A stretch of 37,211 bases of DNA from Ignavibacteria bacterium (GCA_031261605.1 JAISJI010000043.1:1-37211); one strand, 5' to 3'; counted from the first letter of the stretch, positions 1 through 8,139 are shown. Program-made: numbers and translations. The notes: generated from the sequence alone by a model not told the origin.

Positions 1-118
1 TCTTGTCTTGTCTTGTCTTGTCTTGTCTTGTCTTGTCTTGTCTTGTCTTGTCTTGTCTTGTCTTGTCTTGTCTTGTCTTGTCTTGTCTTGTCTTGTCTTG
101 TCTTGTCTTGTCTTGTCT
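1..118 (-). repeat. Pentanucleotide tandem array (TCTTG on +, CAAGA on -), at least 23.6 copies
   Basis: Positions 1-115 are 23 perfect copies of TCTTG, and 116-118 add a partial TCT before the unique sequence (tag gga...). The array reaches the window edge, so the copy number is a minimum. On the minus strand it lies inside the radical SAM reading frame and encodes a cycling pentapeptide (R-Q-D-K-T). Because 5 and 3 share no factor, all three frames of the array give the same cyclic peptide and none contains a stop, but each gain or loss of one unit changes the frame of everything downstream. Confidence 0.97.
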
Positions 119-499
119 AGGGAATGAGCGTCTTGCCGCTAGCATTATTTCATTTATTTGATTATGTAGCAACGGCTCACCACCATATATAATCATTTCA
201 CGTATAGTTCCATCAGATAGAGCAGACAATCTATTGAAATCTTTTTGTAAAGCATTAGCATCTGTGAAACCGGGCTCTGCAACTGGACAAAAAGTAGAGC
301 AACTTCTGCAATTTAGATTGCAATGAGCCGTGATGGGAACATACAACTGCAATAGGTCAATAGTCCTAAAACGCAACCACTTTGTTGCCTTCATACCCAT
401 AATATACAGATACTTATATAGTTTGGAGTTCTCAGGTATAAATGTTTTTATCGCATCATTCACACCATTTACTAGGTGCGTGTTAAATTTTATTTTCAT
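1..499 (-). CDS. Radical SAM domain protein, N-terminal part (runs off window; contains pentanucleotide array)
   Basis: I translated this frame by hand from the ATG at 499-497. About 127 residues of normal protein precede the repeat. The radical SAM cluster motif CNLNCRSC puts Cys at residues 60, 64 and 67 (CxxxCxxC, the 4Fe-4S ligands that bind SAM), and the conserved GGEPLL motif is at 106-111. After residue 127 (SFP) the frame enters the TCTTG/CAAGA array and stays open to the window edge as an R-Q-D-K-T repeat. The rest of the barrel and any C-terminal domain lie outside. The ATG is 13 nt after the nuoM stop, so the two are probably co-transcribed. From memory, similar short radical SAM proteins (ITxHCNLxCxxC, then GGEPLLH) occur in surface-polysaccharide loci; the substrate here is unknown. 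Whether the gene is intact depends on copy number and the sequence beyond the edge. Confidence 0.8.
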   Translation of the reverse strand, partial: MKIKFNTHLVNGVNDAIKTFIPENSKLYKYLYIMGMKATKWLRFRTIDLLQLYVPITAHCNLNCRSCSTFCPVAEPGFTDANALQKDFNRLSALSDGTIREMIIYGGEPLLHNQINEIMLAARRSFPRQDKTRQDKTRQDKTRQDKTRQDKTRQDKTRQDKTRQDK

Positions 500-512
500 T
501 ATCAAAAAGGAA

Positions 513-2132
513 TTATTGTAGGAATGGCTGCATAAATGTAATAAGTCCGTTGACAGATGAGGACATCATACCAAGAATATAATGTGGCTGTATTCCAAGG
601 AATATAATGATTACAGCGAGCGGAATAAGGGCTAACTTCTCCACACCATTCACATCGTCGGTCTTGTAAATTTTATGAGTTGGGTCCCAAGGACCTTCCC
701 ATTTTGGATTAAGTTGCCCGAAGAACACTCTTTGCAGAGCCCAAAGCATATAAGCAGCGCCGATGATGATACCACTTGCTCCGATTATAGTAAGCACAGG
801 GAATGCGTTAAATCCACCAACGAAGCATAGGACTTCGCTCACGAAGCCACTCATACCCGGAAGTCCAATAGCAGCAAAGAAAGCAATAGTCATCAATGCA
901 GTGTATATAGGCATTTTATTGGCTAATCCACCAAAGGCATCAAGTGAACGAGTATGCGCTCTATCGTAAATAACGCCTACAATAAGGAAGAGCATTGATG
1001 TAATCGTTCCGTGATTAAACATTTGGAATATTGCACCGGATACACCTTGCGGATTAAGTGCTGCAACACCAAGCACTACATAACCCATATGCGAGATAGA
1101 TGAGTATGCAATCATCTTCTTCATATCCATCGCACCAATTTTATGTTGTCCTAATGCACAGAGACCGCCATATACAATGCCGATAACGCCGATTAGAGCA
1201 ATCCACCATTGGAAGTATCCAAAAGCATCGGGGAATATAGGCCAGCAGATACGTAACATACCATATACGCCCATCTTCAACAGCACACCAGCAAGTATTA
1301 CAGATATAGGTGTTGGTGCTTCTACGTGTGCATCTGGTAGCCAAGTATGGAATGGGAAAGTAGGAACTTTTATCGCAAATCCCACAAACAAGCCGGCAAA
1401 TGCAAGATAACGCCAAGTAGTGTTAAGTCCGGAGAATATTGAGTCCGGTTTAAACAACTCAGCGTGTGTCAATTCTATTAAGTTAAATGTTCCGGTGCTT
1501 AGATACAATCCAATCATTACTAATAGGATAAATACAGAGCCGAAGAAGGTATATATGAAGAACTTAATTGCAGCGTATTCTCTTCGAGGACCGCCCCATA
1601 TTCCGATTAAGAAATACATCGGGAGCAGCATTATTTCCCAGAACACAAAGAATAGGAAAAAGTCCAATGCACAGAACAAGCCAATCATTCCTAAGTCGAG
1701 GAGTAGATACATTGCGAAGTATCCCTTTTGGGCTTTCTTAATGTTCCAACTTGCGAAAGTTGCAACGAAGCAAACGATAGCGGTAAGCATTATCATAGGT
1801 GCTGAGATGCCATCAATACCCATAAAATATTCTATATGCAAATCGCCAATCAATGGGAGACCTGTTAAGTCAATCCATCTCACTTTTTCTACAAATTGCA
1901 TTGTAGCTTCGTCTGTAACACCGGGCATAGACCAATCGAAGCCGGCATAAATGGCGATGGCTATCAGTAATTGAATGAATGTTAGTGCTACTGTTATACC
2001 GCGATAGCAGTTAATTGATTTCTTATTATTGGCTTCATCTTTTCCTTTTGGAATTAAGCAAATTGCGAGTATTCCGAGTATTGGAAGGAAAGTAATTAAT
2101 GATAATGGACCTAATCCTAAAAAAGTAAACAT
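513..2132 (-). CDS. nuoM: NADH-quinone oxidoreductase subunit M (complex I proton-pumping subunit)
   Basis: The 539-residue polytopic membrane protein belongs to the Mrp-antiporter-like family of complex I membrane-arm subunits, which couple quinone reduction to proton translocation. Visible hallmarks are FFVFWEIMLLPMYF (the conserved Glu of the proton channel), the broken-helix region HTWLPDAHVEAPTP with the LLKMGVYG stretch that follows, and the Lys/His-rich middle MKKMIAYSSISHMGYVVLG. The length fits NuoM (about 500-540) rather than NuoL (about 600+) or NuoN. It starts at an ATG 45 nt from a good Bacteroidota-like promoter. It is not flanked by nuoL or nuoN: a ThiF-like gene is upstream and a radical SAM gene downstream, so it is separated from a canonical nuo operon or is a second copy. 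Confidence 0.93.
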   Translation of the reverse strand: MFTFLGLGPLSLITFLPILGILAICLIPKGKDEANNKKSINCYRGITVALTFIQLLIAIAIYAGFDWSMPGVTDEATMQFVEKVRWIDLTGLPLIGDLHIEYFMGIDGISAPMIMLTAIVCFVATFASWNIKKAQKGYFAMYLLLDLGMIGLFCALDFFLFFVFWEIMLLPMYFLIGIWGGPRREYAAIKFFIYTFFGSVFILLVMIGLYLSTGTFNLIELTHAELFKPDSIFSGLNTTWRYLAFAGLFVGFAIKVPTFPFHTWLPDAHVEAPTPISVILAGVLLKMGVYGMLRICWPIFPDAFGYFQWWIALIGVIGIVYGGLCALGQHKIGAMDMKKMIAYSSISHMGYVVLGVAALNPQGVSGAIFQMFNHGTITSMLFLIVGVIYDRAHTRSLDAFGGLANKMPIYTALMTIAFFAAIGLPGMSGFVSEVLCFVGGFNAFPVLTIIGASGIIIGAAYMLWALQRVFFGQLNPKWEGPWDPTHKIYKTDDVNGVEKLALIPLAVIIIFLGIQPHYILGMMSSSVNGLITFMQPFLQ

Positions 2133-2176
2133 AGGTTATTAATGTTTTAATGAACAATTTGTGATTTTAATTATTT

Positions 2177-2209
2177 CAAATATAACTATAAAATGATAAA
2201 TAATCAAAA
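2177..2209 (-). promoter_or_regulatory. Bacteroidota-type promoter candidate for nuoM
   Basis: Read on the minus strand, TTTTG (2209-2205) is followed after 20 nt by TATATTTG (2184-2177). This matches the -33 TTTG and -7 TAnnTTTG consensus known for the Bacteroidota primary sigma factor. It lies in the 84-nt gap between the ThiF-like gene and nuoM, about 45 nt before the ATG. It is sequence evidence only. Confidence 0.5.
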
Positions 2210-2216
2210 CTTTTAT

Positions 2217-2897
2217 TTAACATTGGAGTATATGAGTGCGTAATGTTAATAAATTTATAGTAAATAGCTTACCAGATAGCACTTCACCGACGCCCGTTAT
2301 TATCTTAATTACCTCATTTGCTTCTAAACTACCTATCACCCCGGGAAGGACTCCGAACAGACCGTATACCTTGGCTTGAGTGGATGCTTTTGGAAATAAA
2401 TCGCTGTATCTGCCGCCACCATTATAATTGAATACCGATACTTGCCCTGTATATTCGCATACAGCCCCATATACATACGGTTTAGCGAGTTTAGCACAAG
2501 TAGCGTCTATTAAGTATCTGGCATCGGCATTGTCCGTTCCGTCTACTATCACATCGTAGCGTCCTATTATTTCTTCTGCATTGGCTTCTGTTAGACGCGT
2601 ATCGTAAGTATCAATTTGCACATTTGAATTCAATGAACGCAGATGTTCTGCTGCTGTGAATGTCTTGCTCTGTCCTATTTCCCTTTCGGAATACACTACT
2701 TGTCTATGTAAATTAGATTCGTCTACCGTATCACCATCTACAATTCCAATACGACCTACGCCGCAACCGGTAAGATAGAGCGAAATTGGAGAGCCCAATC
2801 CGCCAACACCAACTATAAGCACAGATGCTTGTTGCAACTTCTCTTGTCCGGCTTCACCAATATCTGAGAGCATAATTTGGCGTGAGTATCTATTCAT
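2217..2897 (-). CDS. HesA/MoeB/ThiF-family E1-like adenylyltransferase
   Basis: A 226-residue single-domain E1-like enzyme. Family members adenylate the C-terminal Gly of a small sulfur carrier (ThiS, MoaD) for thiamine or molybdopterin synthesis. Visible features: N-terminal RYSRQIMLSDIGEAGQEKL, the nucleotide-binding loop GVGGLG at residues 30-35, the GIVDGDTVDESNLHRQ segment (acidic residue and Arg that contact ATP), DGTDNADARYLI, and the LFGVLPGVIGSLEANE helix. The zinc-binding CxxC pairs seen in E. coli MoeB and ThiF are absent (RYSDLFP where CxxCLFP would be). This matches a Cys-poor form I associate with Bacteroidota. Its ATG overlaps the stop of the upstream lipoprotein gene by one base (TAATG), so the two are translationally coupled; a GGAGG-like sequence precedes the start. 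ThiF versus MoeB cannot be decided without a neighbouring carrier gene. Confidence 0.85.
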   Translation of the reverse strand: MNRYSRQIMLSDIGEAGQEKLQQASVLIVGVGGLGSPISLYLTGCGVGRIGIVDGDTVDESNLHRQVVYSEREIGQSKTFTAAEHLRSLNSNVQIDTYDTRLTEANAEEIIGRYDVIVDGTDNADARYLIDATCAKLAKPYVYGAVCEYTGQVSVFNYNGGGRYSDLFPKASTQAKVYGLFGVLPGVIGSLEANEVIKIITGVGEVLSGKLFTINLLTLRTHILQC

Positions 2898-3868
2898 TAC
2901 TTCTTCCTCCTTTCGTCATCTAATGTATATTTTGCGTAGGAAGGAGCAAGGCGTTGGCTTTTGTAATACTGCACCGATACCGCTTCCTTCTCTAAGAATG
3001 CACCAAGCCAGAATGGTAAATTTTTGCGGTCTTCCAATAAATACAAGCGTAAAAGAGTTGTATATGGATACTCCCCCATTATGATGTATGATTGATGCGG
3101 TGGCTTGGATGCCGGTATATATTTATTGGTGCTATCTTTGTATCCAACTCGCAGTATCTTAAAGAACTTTCCTTGCACTTGCGACAAATAGCAAATGCCA
3201 ATAGAATTGGGATGTTCTTTTACGTAATCCAGCACAGAGTCACTTGTTCCAAGTAGATGTAGCGAATGTGTAGCGGGTGTTCTATTGCATACTAAATTTA
3301 GGAAATTGCCATATTCCGAACTATTTTGTTCTGCAATCACGAATTCCGGTTCATTCTTATATATATCGCCGCTAGAATGCTTATTCCAGTCGCGTGACTT
3401 AAAATCATACTTAACGACATCCACAAATTTTTTCTTTTGAGTAAATACCTGCTCCAATATATCCGTATTAATTGTATCCAAAGGGAAATCTGCTTGTGTA
3501 AAGAAGACGATGCCATCGTTAGCGATGTCCATTTGGTAATATGATTTAATATTGTATTGTGTCATCAGCGAATCTTCGTCTGCTAAATAATCTCTGCCGA
3601 CAATGGATACCCGTGTCCTACCACCGAGCAGTTGTGCTACTGCGTTGCGGGCATTCACATAATTCACAATCAGCGTTACCTTACTATTTCGCTCGTTATA
3701 CATAGCAAATACAGAGTCAAGAGCGAATTTATAGGACTCATCTACAAACACCTCAACCGTGCCGCTATCCATTGTTTCAGTGGATAGCGGACGTTTCGGT
3801 GAATTATCTCCGCAACTTGCGAGCAAAATTGTAGAGCAAATGGTCAGTATTAACAGTGTATATTTCAT
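2897..3868 (-). CDS. PstS-like phosphate/oxyanion-binding lipoprotein
   Basis: The 323-residue exported protein has a signal peptide ending in a lipobox (LLASC, Cys about residue 19), so it should be a lipid-anchored periplasmic or surface protein. After the linker, the body resembles the PBP-like domain of PstS-family proteins: GTVEVFVDESYKFALDSVF, a VNARNAVAQLLGGRTRVSIV segment, ANDGIVFFTQ, and a late SIGICYLSQVQGKFFKILRVG stretch. No ABC permease or ATPase genes are adjacent, so uptake via PstABC is not supported locally; ligand sensing or capture is possible. The gene is followed with a 1-nt overlap by the E1-like gene. The phosphate ligand is an inference from fold resemblance only. Confidence 0.7.
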   Translation of the reverse strand: MKYTLLILTICSTILLASCGDNSPKRPLSTETMDSGTVEVFVDESYKFALDSVFAMYNERNSKVTLIVNYVNARNAVAQLLGGRTRVSIVGRDYLADEDSLMTQYNIKSYYQMDIANDGIVFFTQADFPLDTINTDILEQVFTQKKKFVDVVKYDFKSRDWNKHSSGDIYKNEPEFVIAEQNSSEYGNFLNLVCNRTPATHSLHLLGTSDSVLDYVKEHPNSIGICYLSQVQGKFFKILRVGYKDSTNKYIPASKPPHQSYIIMGEYPYTTLLRLYLLEDRKNLPFWLGAFLEKEAVSVQYYKSQRLAPSYAKYTLDDERRKK

Positions 3869-3915
3869 AATTTATTCTTAGTAATAAGTTCATATAACAG
3901 CAACTTACAAGTCAC

Positions 3916-3956
3916 CAATATTTTCCAAAATCAGCACTACAATAGCGAAAATATTG
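3916..3956. other. Perfect 10-bp inverted repeat in intergenic gap
   Basis: CAATATTTTC (3916-3925) and GAAAATATTG (3947-3956) are perfect inverted copies separated by 21 nt, between the end of the InlB-repeat gene and the start of the PstS-like lipoprotein gene (both on the minus strand). No long T-run follows, so it is either a weak terminator of the upstream gene or an operator-like site for the downstream gene. Confidence 0.3.
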
Positions 3957-3967
3957 CGATAAGAGAA

Positions 3968-6265
3968 TTATTTCAATATCACACTTTCGAGCAAATTCTC
4001 GTTACCAATCTGAATTCTCAATACGTATAAACCAGCCGGTAAGCCGGTGGTAGCAAGGTTTTTCGTGTGATAGCCACTTTCCAAAATGCCATCAAATGCT
4101 TTTACTAATTCGCGTCCCAAAATATCACATAGCGTTATGCGAACATTTGCCATTTCCTTCACATTGAAACCCGCATATAGCGTGCCATTCGAAGGATTTG
4201 GATACACTTCTAAGCGTCTATTTAAATCTGATTCAATTCCTGTTTTGTCTCTAAATATCGCTTGAATATTCATATTTCTGGTTACTAAGAAATCCAAAGT
4301 TGGAAATTGGGATAGTGTATCGTTTCCGGAAACCCACATAGCGAAATCGTATAGGTCTGTATTTACTGGGCTTGCCGTCATTATTGCGTGATAATTATAC
4401 ACATACAAACCGGAGGTTGTGCCAGAAACATTACCCATAAAAGTCGGCGATGGAGTAACAAAAATAACGAATGTCTTCTCCGTAAAGTTGGCGATAAAAG
4501 TTGTATCTTTCGTAACTACAATGGTGAAATTGGGGTCTGTAGAGGCAACATTTCCATTCTTTGTCGTCCAATTTACGAATTGGTAGCCAGTTGGAGCAGT
4601 CGCTGTGATAGATGCTTGTTGGTTCAAATCATAAGCGCCAGCACCAGTCACAGTGCCGACTCCAGCAGGATAGCGTTCCAAAGTTACGATGTATTTTTTG
4701 CCAGAAAGTGTATCAACAAAGTTTGCGTAAAGTGTGGAATCCCGATTCAATAGTATCGTAAAACTTTCGTTCGAATTAATTACTTCGCCATCTGTTGCGG
4801 TCCAATTCACAAAACGATAGCCAACGGCAGGAGTAGCGGTAACTTTAATCGCTGAATTGATGGGATATTTACCGGATGTAACAGCATTTCCACCAGCAGT
4901 TGGAATAGGTATAAGTGTCAAATTTACGCTATCAGTAGTTGCATCAATTTCCTCGAAATAGCCAGTTAATGTTGTGTTGCGGTTGATTTGAATAACATCA
5001 GATGCAGCCGTTGAGTAGATGTAGCCAATATTGTCATACCAATGTGAGAACCTGTAACCCGCATTTGGCACGGCTTCGAGCGTTGCAATGTCTCCACACA
5101 TATATTCATTTGACCAAGTTGTTCCACCATTTACAGTTCCACCAATCGCCGGTTCTGCTGATAAATATAAGGTAAATGGCTCTGTGACAAAATGTGCAGC
5201 GATAGTTAAATTGCCAGTCATAGTAATCAATTCGTTCGGATTTTTTGAAATCGTATCGCCGGTTAGTTCATTAATCCAGCATACAAATTCCCAGCACTCG
5301 TTAGCAACGGCACGTATAGATGCTTGCGAACCACAAGCGTAAAAGCCCGTTCCATAAGCAGTTCCGCCGTTTAGCGGACTTGCATTTACTGTCAAATAAA
5401 ATGTGTCTTGCTGGTAATTTGCGATAATGGTTTGGTCTTTTGAAATTGTAACGGTAGTCGTTGGATTAGTTGAAATCACTGCATTTGTTGCACTATCCGT
5501 CCAATTTACGAAATGGTAACAGGGTGCCGATGCAGCAGAAATTGTAGTAGTTGTTCCGCAAGCATAGCGACCGGAACCGGTAGGTATAGGTGATGTTAGC
5601 GGGTTTTGTCGTAATCGTAAATTGAAGGAATCTTGTGCAAAAACAGCAATCCAAACGGTATCGCTATGCACAACAATTGTATCATTTGCATTTATGGATT
5701 TCGTATTTCCCTGCGAATCTGTCCATTTGACAAAATGATAGCATTCCTTTGGAGTCGCACCAACAGCGGCTTTCGAGCCATCCGGATAGCGACCAGTTCC
5801 TGTCGTAGTTCCGAAAGTTGTATCGGCAGTTTCGGTGGTAACGTTGAAAGTGTCAATTGGAGCGGAGTTGCAGTCGTTATTGATTTCGAGAATAGTAATT
5901 GGGATATATTTTTTGTAAATTCCAATAGAAGCGATAAGTGTGTCTTGTCCAAGTGTTACAAGGGTTACATCGCCATTTGCCCCAATATTAACTCTGTTGT
6001 TTTTTGCAATCCAAGTGACGCCATTCGCTACCGAGACCTTGAAACAATGGCGAACGCTATCGTATCTATCAAACTCTGTTGTTGTGGTATAACGCAGAAA
6101 TACTGGACTTGCACCGACATAATGAATAGCATCTGAGCCCAGACGTGGATACAAACTATCTGCATATATCCAGTTTGTGCTGCCGAGTCCGAATGGAGTG
6201 AATGGTTGTGCGAAAGTTGCTGCATACGTGATGCATAGTAGGATTAAAATAATGATTTTTTTCAT
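3968..6265 (-). CDS. Secreted InlB-B-repeat protein with T9SS C-terminal sorting domain
   Basis: 765 residues. A Sec signal peptide (1-20, ending ATFAQ) leads to a unique region (about 21-135), then seven tandem repeats of about 76 residues (about 138-672). Each has a glycine-rich GxGxY turn, an aromatic segment such as GYRFVNWT, and a closing strand ending in ANF or similar, typical of divergent InlB B-repeat/Flg_new-like beta modules of surface proteins. The last ~90 residues form a type A T9SS sorting domain: LEVYPNPSNG, a DILGRELVK strand and GLYVLRIQIGNENLLESVIL. It is therefore predicted to be exported, cleaved and surface-attached. It is in the same orientation as the next T9SS cargo gene at 6419-8090. 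A GGAG-like sequence precedes the ATG. Function beyond adhesion or shielding cannot be inferred. Confidence 0.88.
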   Translation of the reverse strand: MKKIIILILLCITYAATFAQPFTPFGLGSTNWIYADSLYPRLGSDAIHYVGASPVFLRYTTTTEFDRYDSVRHCFKVSVANGVTWIAKNNRVNIGANGDVTLVTLGQDTLIASIGIYKKYIPITILEINNDCNSAPIDTFNVTTETADTTFGTTTGTGRYPDGSKAAVGATPKECYHFVKWTDSQGNTKSINANDTIVVHSDTVWIAVFAQDSFNLRLRQNPLTSPIPTGSGRYACGTTTTISAASAPCYHFVNWTDSATNAVISTNPTTTVTISKDQTIIANYQQDTFYLTVNASPLNGGTAYGTGFYACGSQASIRAVANECWEFVCWINELTGDTISKNPNELITMTGNLTIAAHFVTEPFTLYLSAEPAIGGTVNGGTTWSNEYMCGDIATLEAVPNAGYRFSHWYDNIGYIYSTAASDVIQINRNTTLTGYFEEIDATTDSVNLTLIPIPTAGGNAVTSGKYPINSAIKVTATPAVGYRFVNWTATDGEVINSNESFTILLNRDSTLYANFVDTLSGKKYIVTLERYPAGVGTVTGAGAYDLNQQASITATAPTGYQFVNWTTKNGNVASTDPNFTIVVTKDTTFIANFTEKTFVIFVTPSPTFMGNVSGTTSGLYVYNYHAIMTASPVNTDLYDFAMWVSGNDTLSQFPTLDFLVTRNMNIQAIFRDKTGIESDLNRRLEVYPNPSNGTLYAGFNVKEMANVRITLCDILGRELVKAFDGILESGYHTKNLATTGLPAGLYVLRIQIGNENLLESVILK

Positions 6266-6359
6266 TGTGATTCTCCGATTAAATAATATTAATGATTTTT
6301 ATTAATGGAGCAATATACTAATATTTTTTGTATTTATTATCAAAGAGTTTTCCAAAATA

Positions 6360-6398
6360 AAAATAATTCCCCTTCCTTGCGAGAGGAGGAATTATTTT
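6360..6398 (-). terminator. Hairpin terminator for the minus-strand gene ending at 6419
   Basis: AAAATAATTCC (6360-6370) and GGAATTATTTT (6388-6398) form a perfect 11-bp stem with a loop of about 17 nt. Read on the minus strand it comes just after the stop of the gene at 6419 and is followed by TTATTTTGG, as expected for an intrinsic terminator. Confidence 0.7.
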
Positions 6399-6418
6399 GT
6401 GTGTTATCGTTCATAATT

Positions 6419-7627
6419 TTAATTCACCACCACCTTCTCTACCTTCACCTCTCCACCGATTTGTATCCGCAAGTAATACACTCCTTTAGCGAGTTCTTGT
6501 GTAGAAAATGTGATTTGTAAGGGCGAATAATCATCCGCCTCTGTGAATGCGTTGTATATCTGTTTAATCTCTCTGCCAAGCATATCGTTGAGGGAGATAT
6601 GGACTTGGCTTGCCTGTTGTAGTTCTAATGTAATCGTTGTGTTGTCTGTTGCTGGATTTGGATAGAGCATAGATGATAAAAGCATCGTTGGCTCGTGGAT
6701 TCCATCAAAATTAGATGTCTTACATATTTGATAAACATTATTATTGGCTTGTTTGGAACTTAATAACAAATAATAATTACCATTATAAAAGAAATTACTT
6801 GTTATACCTTCATAATTAGGTAAATCGGATATTGTATCAATATTTTTTATAATTCCATCCGATGACATAGTAACTATAAATATTTCGCGTGCTTGATTAT
6901 ATGCCAAACAATAATAATCGCCAAAGGTGTTCTTGTTTAAACTATTTAATATCAAGCCATAATCTTTTGAAAGATGTATTGACTTGTAATTTGATACTAC
7001 GTCAAGTTCATAATTATACTCAACCAAAGCGTAATCATTGAAGTTATATTCCTCTCCAACAATATCATCACGCCCATCAAAATAACGCTCATTAAATAAT
7101 CCGTATAAAGTGTTATCATTTACTGATTGTTGTAAATAAGTGCGGGGATTTCCACAAAAACTTGAATCAGTTTTTAATAACACAGATTGAGGTATTTCTC
7201 CGTCAAAGTTTGTTTTAATAATTGCTGAAATTGAAGATGAACGTTGGTTAATCATAACACCATTGTTTTTGTATTTTGTTTCTATCGCACCTGCTCCAAC
7301 ATATACAGCACTATCACCCATAAACATATTTGCGTTACCTGATGGGTAAAAATTATAACGATAATATGTTGTATCATCTATTGAAACTTGTTTATAATAA
7401 CGATTTACAAAGCCAGAATCTCCAATTATACGCCCATCTAAATCGTGTTTGAAAAAAATCATTGGACTTGCTTCGGCTACTCTCGTCATACAAGTAAAAT
7501 ACATATCACCTGTATAAATTGCTGGATAAAGACAATCTTGTGTTATTGTGTTAAATCCTGTTTTTGAATGCACAGTATCTTTATACTCTATGAATGAATG
7601 AATAAGTGATTGTCGGAATTGGTTCAA
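6419..7627 (-). CDS. C-terminal part of frame-shifted T9SS cargo protein
   Basis: This 402-codon frame lacks a signal peptide; its first Met is not a credible start, since it lies inside the coding region of the frame at 7581-8090. The body is a repetitive beta-type sequence without a family I recognise. The end is a clear type A T9SS sorting domain: LSSMLYPNPATDNTTITLEL, HISLNDMLGREIKQIYN and ELAKGVYYLRIQIGGEVKVE. With the signal peptide encoded in the frame just upstream, the two frames must be one gene. Removing one 4-bp ATGA unit at 7590-7603 joins them into a single 555-residue protein (TYSF continuing into IEYKDTV). Either the gene is switched off by repeat slippage, is a recent pseudogene, or the sequence has an indel error. 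Confidence 0.85.
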   Translation of the reverse strand: MNQFRQSLIHSFIEYKDTVHSKTGFNTITQDCLYPAIYTGDMYFTCMTRVAEASPMIFFKHDLDGRIIGDSGFVNRYYKQVSIDDTTYYRYNFYPSGNANMFMGDSAVYVGAGAIETKYKNNGVMINQRSSSISAIIKTNFDGEIPQSVLLKTDSSFCGNPRTYLQQSVNDNTLYGLFNERYFDGRDDIVGEEYNFNDYALVEYNYELDVVSNYKSIHLSKDYGLILNSLNKNTFGDYYCLAYNQAREIFIVTMSSDGIIKNIDTISDLPNYEGITSNFFYNGNYYLLLSSKQANNNVYQICKTSNFDGIHEPTMLLSSMLYPNPATDNTTITLELQQASQVHISLNDMLGREIKQIYNAFTEADDYSPLQITFSTQELAKGVYYLRIQIGGEVKVEKVVVN

Positions 7628-8090
7628 GCGTGTATTTCTGCGTCATAAATTTACTCTTAACATACGCATATTCCCCCCAAGAAGGCATCTCGTAATAATC
7701 TGGTTTATTTGAAATAATAATAACTTCATTGTTATCAATACGCATTAATGATGGCATTATTGTCGCATTAGTATCACCATCTCTATATTGTATTTCAAAT
7801 AATTTATTGTAATTATCATTTACATCTAAAACTGTTGCATAATATCCATAACCAATTATATCATAATTAGTTGTAGGATAAGGAATAGGCATAAGGAATT
7901 GTATTCTATCGTCTTGTATATTGAACTGTTGCACCATATACCCACTATTTTGAACGTTAAATACCATTTGTTCACCACATTTATCTGCTTTTATTTGTTT
8001 AGCGGATAAAGGGAAGGTTGTTGCTGTTAATAAAATTGCTCCAACTACTACGACAGCAATAATCGCCACTAATAATTTAAGTGTTTTCAT
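7581..8090 (-). CDS. N-terminal part of the same frame-shifted T9SS cargo protein
   Basis: 169 codons from an ATG with a GGAGAAA-type upstream sequence. An N-terminal hydrophobic segment (about residues 6-26, signal peptide or anchor) is followed by exported-type sequence (VFNVQNSGYMVQQFNIQ, then PSLMRIDNNEVIIISNKPDY). The frame terminates soon after the ATGA repeat with the tail SFIHRV, then TAA at 7581-7583. No C-terminal sorting signal is encoded in this frame, so the product as written would be truncated and probably not secreted by the T9SS. The matching remainder is in the -1 unit frame at 6419-7627. A G6 run (7673-7678) also lies in this part of the gene. Confidence 0.85.
   Translation of the reverse strand: MKTLKLLVAIIAVVVVGAILLTATTFPLSAKQIKADKCGEQMVFNVQNSGYMVQQFNIQDDRIQFLMPIPYPTTNYDIIGYGYYATVLDVNDNYNKLFEIQYRDGDTNATIMPSLMRIDNNEVIIISNKPDYYEMPSWGEYAYVKSKFMTQKYTLEPIPTITYSFIHRV
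7590..7603 (-). repeat. Tetranucleotide repeat (ATGA)3.5 at a frameshift
   Basis: ATGAATGAATGAAT on the plus strand (TTCA-type repeat on the coding strand), 14 bp. It lies exactly at the junction of the two frames of the T9SS cargo gene. Loss of one unit, or gain of two, restores a single open frame across 6419-8090 (1672 - 4 = 1668 nt, 556 codons including stop). Confidence 0.85.
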
Positions 8091-8139
8091 TTAGATTTCT
8101 CCGAATATGTGACTATAAGATTTGCGTAAATATAGTAAA

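Noticed and set aside
1..118. CRISPR or satellite-like array
   Set aside because: Units are 5 bp with no spacers, and they lie inside an open frame, so it is a simple-sequence repeat.
1420..1950. 176-codon open frame antisense to nuoM
   Set aside because: It is a shadow of nuoM; its sequence lacks any signal or family motif.
5633..6136. 167-codon open frame antisense to the InlB-repeat gene
   Set aside because: It is a shadow; the minus-strand gene is clear from repeats, signal peptide and sorting domain.
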